Translations under genes and position numbers: made by a program
Part shown: piece by piece, positions 35,975 to 43,824 of the stretch
Layout of the letters: each line of letters opens with the position of its first letter
Numbering within the stretch: the stretch's first letter is position 1
The notes under the pieces: generated by a model
Databases searched by the model: none
Seen by the model: the letters and a program-made list of their open reading frames with translations, nothing else
Told to the model about the DNA's origin: nothing
Source: Bacteroidota bacterium
GTDB lineage: Bacteria; Bacteroidota; JABWAT01
Direction of reading: 5' to 3'
Length of the DNA: 64,000 nt
Assembly: GCA_017303995.1 (NCBI GenBank)
Contig: JAFLBE010000003.1
Coordinates: 82,874-146,873 of the forward strand

Positions 35975-36919
35975 TTAACTAACGAAATCTGATGTGTTTT
36001 CAATGATCAGTCTTTTATCAGAGAGATATTCCTGAAGTAACTTGAGAACTTCAAGAACTCCGTATTCGGTGTAATTAATGACCTTCTGAAGGGACTGACA
36101 GGTTTCGAGCAATTTTCCCAGATTTGAGTCTTTGATGTCAGTTGAACCACCCAATTGAAGAAGAAGTGCAGGTTCTACATAAATAATTCTGCTCGTGCCA
36201 GTATATCTGGGAAGAATTTTTGCGGCAATGTCAGATATTTTTTCAGAAAGTGCCATGAGCGGACCAAAAGTATCAAGCACATTACGGCTAGGAATTTTAT
36301 CACCTTCATCAAACTTGAATTTTCCGGTTTGAAGGGTGAATAAATAAAATATAGCTTGCTTCCCTATCCGGTTAATTGACTTGGCGTAAACGATTTCTCC
36401 ATCCTTGAAGCCAACAAAAGAGGTTTCTCCCCAATGAACAACCCGCAAAATTCCGCTTTGTTTTCTCATCCGGATGTTGTCAAAAATCAATCGGAGCGGG
36501 TTACTTCTCAGGTCTCCGCTGGTATTGGTTTCCGGATTGTAGTAAGGATCTTTCCTGAGCTTAATCTGAAGGTTAAGTCTGACCAAAAGATCTTTATACT
36601 CATAGGGTTTTGCTATGAATTCATCTGCAGTTGATTCAAAGGCTTTGATTTTGGTTTGAGTATCAGCCTGGTAGCTCAAAAAGATGAACGGAATTCTTAC
36701 CATTCTTTCAATTTTTCTCACTTCAGAAAGAAAGGCAAATCCGTTCATATCAGGAATATTGATTTCGGATATTATCAACTCTGGTCTGAATACTTCAGCA
36801 GCAGTCAGCGCATCAGCCGGCCGGTCAAAAATCATGGTTTCAAAACCACCTGCCGTTAACTGCATATTCAATTGTTTCAATGAAACGCTATCCGGATCTA
36901 CAATCATGATTTTATTCAT
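35975..36919 (-). CDS. pseudo-receiver/DUF4388 (PATAN) response regulator-like protein
   Basis: A 314-residue protein. Residues 1-120 form a CheY-like receiver: D8 and D10 (MIVDPD), K104 (FIAKPYEYKD) and S82 are present. The phospho-acceptor position reads E52 (LIISEINIPDMNG) instead of Asp. Residues 130-230 match the DUF4388/PATAN pattern (NPLRLIFDNIRMRKQSGILRVVHWGETSFVGFKDGEIVYA). The helical C-terminus is unassigned. Glu at the phosphorylation site usually means no phosphorylation and possibly a constitutively active-like state. It lies 24 bp downstream of an NtrC-type regulator gene on the same strand. Confidence 0.8.
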   Translation of the reverse strand: MNKIMIVDPDSVSLKQLNMQLTAGGFETMIFDRPADALTAAEVFRPELIISEINIPDMNGFAFLSEVRKIERMVRIPFIFLSYQADTQTKIKAFESTADEFIAKPYEYKDLLVRLNLQIKLRKDPYYNPETNTSGDLRSNPLRLIFDNIRMRKQSGILRVVHWGETSFVGFKDGEIVYAKSINRIGKQAIFYLFTLQTGKFKFDEGDKIPSRNVLDTFGPLMALSEKISDIAAKILPRYTGTSRIIYVEPALLLQLGGSTDIKDSNLGKLLETCQSLQKVINYTEYGVLEVLKLLQEYLSDKRLIIENTSDFVS

Positions 36920-36943
36920 GGTAATGCTTTCGAAGGAAAGAAG

Positions 36944-38305
36944 TTATTCGCCCAGGTCGTATTTTTTACGTTTTTCCCAAAGGTTTTTGGTCGATATATT
37001 TAAAATGTCTGCTGCATCCTGATAGGATTTGGCGTGGTACTTCAAAATATACTGAATGTATTCCTTTTCAAGTCCTTCCAGATCAACAACCCGGCCTATT
37101 CCAAAAATCATTGACTCAGGTTTCGATGTAGAATTAACATTTAAATTCAGGTCTTCTGGGGTGATTATATTATCAGAACAGAAAATAAGTGCACGCTCAA
37201 GAATGTTTCTGAGCTCTCTCACGTTTCCAGGGAAATTGTATCTTGTTAGTAACTCAGCTGCATCTTCTCTGAGGCGGGTGTCTGTTTTCCCGAATTTTGT
37301 AGATGCTTCTTCAAGGATTTTTTCAGCAATCAACGGAATATCAAGCGGGATTTCACGAAGAGCAGGCATTTTAAGATTAATGACATTGACGCGATAATAC
37401 AAATCTTCACGAAATAAGCCATTTCTGCAAAGTTCTTCAAGGTTTGCATTGGTTGCAACCACAACTCTTGTGGTAATCGAGACTTCTTTGAGTCCACCAA
37501 TACGTCTTGCTTTTTTTGATTCAAGAAAGGATAAAAGCTTTGCCTGAGTTGCCAGTGGAACAGAATCAATTTCATCCAGAAAAAGAGTTCCGTCCTGAGC
37601 TTCTTCTACCAAGCCGATTTTATCTTTTTTTGCGTCGGTAAACGAACCTTTCATGTATCCAAAAAGTTCTGATTCAAAGATTGAACCAGGGATAGCGCCC
37701 GAATTCACTTCAACAAAACTATGTCCGGCTGTTTCAGGTGTGATATGATGAAGAATTTTTGAAAGGAAGCTTTTTCCGGTTCCGGTTTCCCCTGTAATCA
37801 TGACGGGCGCTTCGGGAACCTTTGCCAGTTTGGTTAATTGGTCTCGAAGTTTTTCAAAAACGGGCGATTTCCCGACGAGTGAATCAATATCAAAATCTGA
37901 CCGGACCTGACGTTTAAACTGACTGATTTCAACTTTCAGATTTCTGACTTCAAGCGCCTGATCAACAGTTTTAATTAGTTCTTCCCGATTAATCGGCTTT
38001 TTTATGTAGTGATAAGCACCTGATCTGAGGCTCTCAATGGCGTAATCCACATTATTGCTTGCGGTAACCATAATAACCGGGATTTGTGGGAAGTTTACTT
38101 TTACCTCTTTTAGCAGACTTATCCCGTCTATCTCGGGCATAGAAATGTCCATGCAGATAATATGCGGATAAAAGGAGGCAATTTCATCCATCAATCTTCT
38201 GGGGTTCTGAACGCCAAGTGTGGTAAATCCATATTTGTTAAAAGTATGAGTTAATAACGTCAGCAGATTTGAGTCGTCATCAACAAATAATATTTTTTTA
38301 CTCAT
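36944..38305 (-). CDS. NtrC-family response regulator with altered GAFTGA loop
   Basis: A 453-residue protein. Receiver: acidic pocket VDDD, phospho-acceptor D53 in CMDISMPEIDG, Lys in KKPIN. AAA+ sigma54-interaction domain: Walker A GETGTGKS (172-179), Walker B GTLFLDEID. It ends in a Fis-type helix-turn-helix (SYQDAADILNISTKNLWEKRKKY). The loop that contacts sigma54, normally GAFTGA, reads GSFTDA (220-225). It may still work with sigma54 or may act without it. No -24/-12 promoter was recognised nearby. It lies upstream of the pseudo-receiver gene and 3 bp after rpe. Confidence 0.88.
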   Translation of the reverse strand: MSKKILFVDDDSNLLTLLTHTFNKYGFTTLGVQNPRRLMDEIASFYPHIICMDISMPEIDGISLLKEVKVNFPQIPVIMVTASNNVDYAIESLRSGAYHYIKKPINREELIKTVDQALEVRNLKVEISQFKRQVRSDFDIDSLVGKSPVFEKLRDQLTKLAKVPEAPVMITGETGTGKSFLSKILHHITPETAGHSFVEVNSGAIPGSIFESELFGYMKGSFTDAKKDKIGLVEEAQDGTLFLDEIDSVPLATQAKLLSFLESKKARRIGGLKEVSITTRVVVATNANLEELCRNGLFREDLYYRVNVINLKMPALREIPLDIPLIAEKILEEASTKFGKTDTRLREDAAELLTRYNFPGNVRELRNILERALIFCSDNIITPEDLNLNVNSTSKPESMIFGIGRVVDLEGLEKEYIQYILKYHAKSYQDAADILNISTKNLWEKRKKYDLGE

Positions 38306-38308
38306 TGG

Positions 38309-38980
38309 TTACCCTGATATTCCCTTTCTGAGAAGGCTAATACCTTCGCCAGGATTTTCATATTTGAATACAGCAGACCCTGCAACCAACACGTTAGCCC
38401 CGGCATTTGTAACACTACCAATTGTTTCGGGTGTTATTCCGCCATCCACTTCAATAAGCAAACCAGGATTTAATTTATCAGCCATTTGCCTGAGTTTTTG
38501 AATTTTTTGCGGGATGGTATGAATGAATTGCTGCCCACCAAAACCAGGATTAACTGACATGATTAATACCAGATCAACAAATGGCAATATTTCTTCAAGT
38601 GATGAAACGGGTGTACCTGGATTTACAGAAACACCAGGTCTTGCGCCAAGTGATCTGATTAGAGAAACCGAACGGTGAAGATGGTAAACTGCTTCCTGGT
38701 GAACCGTAACAACATCAGCACCTGCTTTAATAAATTCGGGAATATACTGATCTGCATGTTCAATCATCAGATGAACATCGAGAGGAAGATTGGTTACTTT
38801 TTTCGCAGCAGCCACGATAAATTGACCAAACGTCAGGTTGGGCACAAAGTGACCATCCATGATATCACAATGAATCCAATCTGCCCCACCCGTTTCACAC
38901 GCTTTTATTTGCTCACCTAACCGTGAAAAGTCAGCAGAAAGTAAACTTGGTGCGATAAGAACGGAATTAGTCACGACCAC
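38309..38980 (-). CDS. rpe: ribulose-phosphate 3-epimerase
   Basis: A 223-residue TIM-barrel Rpe, interconverting ribulose-5-P and xylulose-5-P. Signatures: APSLLSADFSRL, WIHCDIMDGHFVPNLTFG, LDVHLMIEHADQYI, VHQEAVYHL, LVLIMSVNPGFGGQQFI, and EVDGGITPETI with the catalytic Asp. Complete. It overlaps the upstream PASTA gene by 14 bp. Confidence 0.95.
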   Translation of the reverse strand: MVVTNSVLIAPSLLSADFSRLGEQIKACETGGADWIHCDIMDGHFVPNLTFGQFIVAAAKKVTNLPLDVHLMIEHADQYIPEFIKAGADVVTVHQEAVYHLHRSVSLIRSLGARPGVSVNPGTPVSSLEEILPFVDLVLIMSVNPGFGGQQFIHTIPQKIQKLRQMADKLNPGLLIEVDGGITPETIGSVTNAGANVLVAGSAVFKYENPGEGISLLRKGISG

Positions 38981-39752
38981 TGCTTTCCTTTTTGGGTTCT
39001 GGTTTTCCCTTTTTTGTTACCCACACATCAACTGGTTTTCCAGAACTTATTTGTCCGCCTGATTTTGGGTATTGATCTACAATTGTATTTGGAAGCATAT
39101 CATCTGTATACTGAAAGGAGATGATACCAAGTGTCAAATTTGCTTTTAAAAGCAGATTTTGTCCTTCATTAAGAGATTGATTGGTTAAATCTGGCACCTG
39201 AACAAAATCTCGGGCTGAACCTCTTGAAATTACAAGGGTGATATAAGAACCTTCTTTAATTTCTTTTCCGGCACTAACCGATTGACTGATAACTACATTC
39301 TCAGGAATATTGTCACTCTGACTATAAATGACGCCACCTTTTTTAAGTTTTGCCTTTTCAATCAGAATCGTTGCTTCCCGTTCTGATTTTGACGTTAACT
39401 CCGGAACAGCAACCTTGGCAGGCTCTGACGCAGTTATAGTAAGATAAACCCGCCGACCAACTTTAACACTTAATGATCCTTCCGGATTTTGGGAAATGAC
39501 AGTGTTTGGCTTTTGTTTTGGGTCGTAATTTGAAATTGAAATAATGGGCTGGAGGTCAAGAGATAAAAGGTTTTGTTCAGCAACCTCTCTTGTTAGCCCT
39601 AAAACAACAGGGACGGCAACAATATCTTTCTGGTTCACATAAAACGGCATGAGTATTCCGTTAAACAGAACGGCAAAGCAGGCGATAATGCCGCCAGTTA
39701 TGACCGCATATTTGAGGTAAGTTAATAACCGTTGTTTGACAAATGAGTTCAT
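38967..39752 (-). CDS. PASTA-domain membrane protein
   Basis: A 261-residue protein with one N-terminal TM helix (about 15-36, AVITGGIIACFAVLFNGILM) and three extracytoplasmic PASTA domains (about 43-110, 112-178 and 182-248). It ends in a Lys/Glu/Ser-rich tail. PASTA domains bind peptidoglycan or muropeptides in kinases and PBPs. Here there is no kinase or PBP domain, as in many Bacteroidota stand-alone PASTA proteins. It is the first gene of the leftward PASTA-rpe-NtrC-DUF4388 group. Confidence 0.85.
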   Translation of the reverse strand: MNSFVKQRLLTYLKYAVITGGIIACFAVLFNGILMPFYVNQKDIVAVPVVLGLTREVAEQNLLSLDLQPIISISNYDPKQKPNTVISQNPEGSLSVKVGRRVYLTITASEPAKVAVPELTSKSEREATILIEKAKLKKGGVIYSQSDNIPENVVISQSVSAGKEIKEGSYITLVISRGSARDFVQVPDLTNQSLNEGQNLLLKANLTLGIISFQYTDDMLPNTIVDQYPKSGGQISSGKPVDVWVTKKGKPEPKKESSGRD

Positions 39753-39951
39753 AGTTTATCCGCTATGCTGCAATATAAAGGTATTACTTTTTGTAATCAA
39801 ACAGGCTTGTCAATTTTTCCTGCAGATAAACAGATTTAGCATAATTTTTCTTAAGAGATTAAGAAGTCAACTTAAAAAGTATGGTATGACTTTTTGCTCA
39901 CAATTCGTTTTTGAAATTTGTATTTTCACTGAATCATTGAATGGGTGATTT

Positions 39952-40380
39952 ATGAAATATATCATTTTTGCATTGTTAACTTCAATGGCCTGGGGTATCG
40001 GTGGCTATTTTGAGAAAAAAGGGCTGCACATGGGAAATCTGAGTCCACAACTTGGAATTACCATCCGGACAGCAGTGGCTTTACTAATCTTAGGTGCAGT
40101 CAGTTTTCCCGACTGGAAGCTGATTGGAAATGCCGGACCCAAAGCCCTGATGTACATGATTGTTGGGGGTGGAATTGTGGCCGGTTCGGTTGGCATGCTT
40201 TGTTTTTACATGGCGATCAAAGGTGCACCCTTGAGCACGGTCATGCCAATTGCCTTTACTTCACCCTTTTTCGGAGCGTTGATGGGAATTGTTTACGGCG
40301 GTGAACCGTTGGAAGTCAAAACCATTGTTGGCATGTTGCTTACAATTTCAGGGATCGTTGTGCTCACTGTTAAAGTCTGA
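39952..40380 (+). CDS. half-size EamA-like membrane protein
   Basis: A 142-residue protein with four to five hydrophobic helices (MKYIIFALLTSMAWGIGGYF... FFGALMGIVYGGEPLEVKTIVGMLLTISGIVVLTVKV). This matches a single EamA repeat, half the usual DMT permease, so it would work as a dimer like small DMT proteins. It is intact, not truncated. It lies one base before the HMA-AraC gene and could contribute to metal handling, but that is inference. Confidence 0.8.
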   Translation: MKYIIFALLTSMAWGIGGYFEKKGLHMGNLSPQLGITIRTAVALLILGAVSFPDWKLIGNAGPKALMYMIVGGGIVAGSVGMLCFYMAIKGAPLSTVMPIAFTSPFFGALMGIVYGGEPLEVKTIVGMLLTISGIVVLTVKV

Positions 40381-40381
40381 T

Positions 40382-40981
40382 ATGGAAAAACAAAGAGAAA
40401 CCCTTTTCATTAAAAATATGGTTTGTCCACGGTGCATTAGCGCTGTGGAATCCATTCTCGTTTCCGCTGATATTTCATTTTCAGAAATTAGGTTGGGCGA
40501 AGCTGATCTTGTTGCAACTCCAACCGATTCACAACGATCTGAACTGGAAGGTAAACTGATTTCCTCCGGTTTTGAATTATTGAAAAGTAAGGATGATCAG
40601 GTTTGTGATCAGATTAAAACTTTTTTGCTTCAAACAGTCAATCAACTCGATTTCAATCCGCTCAGTCAAAATATATCCGATATACTTACCCACCATTTTG
40701 CGATGAGTTATTCCAGACTGACACAATTATTTTCCAGACATGAAAAGATTACGATTGAAAAGTATTTTATTCTGCTAAAAATAGAAAAAGCAAAGGAATG
40801 GATTTCATACGGTGATCTGCCAAATAAAGTCATTGCAGGGAAACTTCAGTATTCATCAGCAGCCCACTTTTCTGCACAATTCAAGCAGGTTACCGGACTT
40901 TCCATAACTGAATTCAGACAATCTGCATCAAAAACCCGTCATTCCCTCGACAAAATTCAGCCGGGAACCCATTCTCACTGA
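40382..40981 (+). CDS. AraC-type regulator with N-terminal HMA-like metal-binding domain
   Basis: A 199-residue protein starting at ATG 40382. An upstream in-frame extension to 40289 would lie inside the EamA gene. Residues 1-70 look like a heavy-metal-associated fold with NMVCPRC (MxCxxC), as in copper chaperones. Residues about 95-190 form an AraC/XylS helix-turn-helix pair (LSQNISDILTHHFAMSYSRLTQLF and NKVIAGKLQYSSAAHFSAQFKQVTGLSITEFR). Next to copZ-like and copA genes, a copper-sensing transcriptional role is a strong inference. Confidence 0.85.
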   Translation: MEKQRETLFIKNMVCPRCISAVESILVSADISFSEIRLGEADLVATPTDSQRSELEGKLISSGFELLKSKDDQVCDQIKTFLLQTVNQLDFNPLSQNISDILTHHFAMSYSRLTQLFSRHEKITIEKYFILLKIEKAKEWISYGDLPNKVIAGKLQYSSAAHFSAQFKQVTGLSITEFRQSASKTRHSLDKIQPGTHSH

Positions 40982-41061
40982 ATTCTTTTCTTTCGTTAGG
41001 TTGGACTTCCCCAAAAAGTCTGAATACATGGATGAGCTTCGCAGAACTTCGTTAACCGGAT

Positions 41062-41087
41062 CCCCGATCCCGATTCTCGGGACGGGG
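41062..41087 (+). repeat. 26-nt hairpin repeat in copper intergenic region
   Basis: Inner stem TCCCGA-TTC-TCGGGA (41068-41082), flanked by CCCCG (41062-41066) and CGGGG (41083-41087) with one bulged A. The inner 15-mer recurs at 45600 and, with other loops, in the tRNA-Gly array. The GC-rich tail (GGCAGGCTAAGTCCGGGATGACA) looks like part of a dispersed element. It lies 144 bp upstream of the HMA gene. A terminator or RNA-structural role is possible but not shown. Confidence 0.7.
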
Positions 41088-41230
41088 CAGGCTAAGTCCG
41101 GGATGACATCTCTATATTTTCAATTCCTCGGTAAAAATCATGAAACATTACGGGAAAATTCTGTAACAGTTCTTTCCTGATTCTTCCTCATCTTTGTATA
41201 TCGATTTTCACATTAACCAAAGGAGCAAAG

Positions 41231-41446
41231 ATGAAAACTGTTCACAAACTCAAAATTGAAGGTATGCATTGCATGAATTCCTGCGTTCGTTCAGTAAAAG
41301 AAGAATTGGATTCGATCCAGGACGTAAAAATTATTTCTGTTGTCGTTGGCGAAGCCGAAATTGAATATGATGATGCAAAGGTTACCGCACTTCAGCTTTC
41401 AGAAGCCATTTCTGAGGCTGGATTCAAACTCACTTCTGTTAACTGA
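41231..41446 (+). CDS. small HMA domain protein (CopZ-like) with CxxxC motif
   Basis: A 71-residue beta-alpha-beta-beta-alpha-beta HMA protein. The canonical copper motif GMxCxxC reads GMHCMNSC here, with an extra residue between the two cysteines (CxxxC). The DNA (GGTATGCATTGCATGAATTCC) is unambiguous. It should still be a soluble metal chaperone for the adjacent copA, but metal geometry or specificity may differ. The stop overlaps the copA start by one base, so translation is coupled. CATCTTTG at about 41196 resembles the local -7 element. Confidence 0.85.
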   Translation: MKTVHKLKIEGMHCMNSCVRSVKEELDSIQDVKIISVVVGEAEIEYDDAKVTALQLSEAISEAGFKLTSVN

Positions 41447-43824
41447 TGGAAAACTCGGTTGATATTCCTGTTGAAGGAATGACATGCGCAACCTGTGTCG
41501 TTCGGATTGAAAAAAAACTTTCCAAGGCAGAGGGTGTTTCTTCAGTTTCAGTTAATCTGGCTGGAGAAAAAGCCTCTGTAACTTTTGATACTGAGAAAAC
41601 TTCAAGAGAAAAACTCGTTCAGGTTATCGAGGATGCCGGGTATCAGGTTCCGAAAGAGAAAATGGAAAGTGCAGAACTTTCTATTACTGGAATGACCTGT
41701 GCAAATTGTGTGACCCGAATTGAAAAAAAAGTGGGGAAAATGCCTGGAGTTACTGAGATTTCAGTCAACCTTGGTACTGAAATTGCAAAAGTAAACTTCA
41801 ATGGCAACCTCATTTCAATTTCTGAAATTATCGGAAAAATTCAGGAAATCGGGTATGGTGCAAAACTTTTCAGTGTTAAATCAGAACCTGAAAGTGAAAA
41901 ACAAAATCCTGATCTAACTGAACTTTCTCTTGCCTTACTTCTTACTTTCCCCTTCGTGCTGATCATGCTCGATATGGTTGTGATGGTTGTGAACTCTGGC
42001 CGCCATCTTCTTCCTCATTTCATGCATACCGGTTGGTTTCAGTTCTGGCTTGCTATGCCGGTACAGGTTTGGTTTGGCCGGAAATTTCATAGTCGTGCAT
42101 GGAAGGCATTCACTCAGCTTTCTCCGGATATGAATGTTCTGGTTAGTCTTGGAAGCTGGGCTGCTTTTGGGTTCAGTGTTTACTCGATGCTTTCTGGTGG
42201 TGAACATCTCTATTTCGAGTCCGGAACCATGGTCATCAGTTTGGTTATGCTGGGTAAATACCTTGAGAAAAAGGCCAGAAAAAAATCAGGTGAGGCAATA
42301 GGAGAGTTACTAAATCTCGTACCCAAAACTTGTGTTGTTCTTAAAAATTCGAATGAAACGATCATACCAGTCTCAAATGTGGTCGTAGATGACTTGATTT
42401 TGGTAAGACCAGGGGAATATTTCCCCGTTGATGGCGTTATTGTGACTGGTTTAACGGCGGCAGATGAGTCTTTGTTAACTGGTGAAAGTTTACCAGTTGA
42501 AAAAGCTAAAGGGGAATCTGTAAAATCGGGAACCCTGAATCTGACCGGAGTCGTCACCATAAAAGCCGAAAAAGTAGGATTGGATACGGTTCTTTCAGGG
42601 ATTATAAAACTCGTGGAACAGGCTCAAACTTCGAAACCACCTGTTCAGATTTTGGCTGATAAAATTGCAGGAGTTTTTGTCCCGGTTGTCATGGTAATCT
42701 CTCTGATTACTTTTGGATTCTGGTTTCTTTTTGTAAACCAGGGACATTTTGAACCTGCATTTTTAGCGGCTATTTCTGTTTTGGTTATTGCCTGTCCCTG
42801 CGCACTTGGATTGGCAACTCCCATATCAGTTTTGGTAGCAACCGGGAGATCCGCTAAAAATGGTATCTTATTCAGGAATGGAAGTTCGCTAGAAAATTTT
42901 GGGAAAATTCAAATTTTAGTTCTCGACAAAACCGGAACTCTGACCTCAGGGAAAATGACCGTAAGGAAAGTTCATGATTTGAATGGATTTGGAAAAGAAA
43001 AAATTCTGGCAATGGCAGCGTCACTTGCACGGCAATCCGTCCATCCCCTTTCAAATGCAATCAGGGAATTTGCTTCTGACCAACAGATTGCCCTACTGGA
43101 TTCTCAGAATGTTTCAACACATACTGGTGCCGGTTTAAAAGGAGAAGTTGATGGAAAGACTTTAATTACCGGGAAAAAGGATTTCGTTTCGGAAGGAATT
43201 GGTTCTGAAATTCCAGGTTTTGAAAACAACCCGAATCCGTTGGTTTACGTTAGATTCGGTGATGAAATCATTGGTGTGATTGAACTTACAGATCAGGTGA
43301 AGGAATCATCTTCGGCAATGGTTGAGTTTTTCGAACTCCGTGGCATTGATGTTTGGATGCTGACCGGCGACCGGATGGAAGTTGCAGCGTCTGTTGCAGA
43401 ACAAACCGGGATAACAAAGATGAAATCCGGACAAAGTCCTGAAGACAAAGCCAACTTTATTAAAGAGCTTATGAAGGATGGGAAAAGGGTTGCTTTTGTT
43501 GGGGATGGAATGAACGATGCGGCAGCCCTTACTTGTGCCACTGTTGGACTTGCAATGGGTTCAGGATCAGATATCGCGATCAATGCAGGATCAATTACTA
43601 TTCTGAACAACCGGCCTGAAAGTATTGTGACTGCTTTTCAAATCAGCAAAGCTGCATCAAAAAATATTCAGCAAAATTTTGGGTGGGCATTTGGTTACAA
43701 CCTGATTGGGATACCAATTGCAGCAATGGGACTACTCACTCCCTGGATTGCGGGTGGCGCTATGGCATTCAGCTCGGTTTCAGTGGTATCAAATGCACTT
43801 CGCTTGAAAAGAGTCAAACTCTGA
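41446..43824 (+). CDS. copA: copper-translocating P1B-type ATPase
   Basis: A 792-residue P1B ATPase. Two N-terminal HMA domains with canonical GMTCATC (about 9-15) and GMTCANC (about 81-87); eight TM helices; TM6 metal motif CPC (VIACPCALGLATP); actuator TGES (LLTGESLPVEK); phosphorylation motif DKTGTLTSG; P1B His-Pro pair (SVHPLSNAI); hinge MLTGDR; and VGDGMNDAAAL. Together these indicate Cu+ export from the cytoplasm. Expected regulation by the upstream HMA-AraC protein. It ends one base before the prfC stop on the other strand. Confidence 0.95.
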   Translation: MENSVDIPVEGMTCATCVVRIEKKLSKAEGVSSVSVNLAGEKASVTFDTEKTSREKLVQVIEDAGYQVPKEKMESAELSITGMTCANCVTRIEKKVGKMPGVTEISVNLGTEIAKVNFNGNLISISEIIGKIQEIGYGAKLFSVKSEPESEKQNPDLTELSLALLLTFPFVLIMLDMVVMVVNSGRHLLPHFMHTGWFQFWLAMPVQVWFGRKFHSRAWKAFTQLSPDMNVLVSLGSWAAFGFSVYSMLSGGEHLYFESGTMVISLVMLGKYLEKKARKKSGEAIGELLNLVPKTCVVLKNSNETIIPVSNVVVDDLILVRPGEYFPVDGVIVTGLTAADESLLTGESLPVEKAKGESVKSGTLNLTGVVTIKAEKVGLDTVLSGIIKLVEQAQTSKPPVQILADKIAGVFVPVVMVISLITFGFWFLFVNQGHFEPAFLAAISVLVIACPCALGLATPISVLVATGRSAKNGILFRNGSSLENFGKIQILVLDKTGTLTSGKMTVRKVHDLNGFGKEKILAMAASLARQSVHPLSNAIREFASDQQIALLDSQNVSTHTGAGLKGEVDGKTLITGKKDFVSEGIGSEIPGFENNPNPLVYVRFGDEIIGVIELTDQVKESSSAMVEFFELRGIDVWMLTGDRMEVAASVAEQTGITKMKSGQSPEDKANFIKELMKDGKRVAFVGDGMNDAAALTCATVGLAMGSGSDIAINAGSITILNNRPESIVTAFQISKAASKNIQQNFGWAFGYNLIGIPIAAMGLLTPWIAGGAMAFSSVSVVSNALRLKRVKL

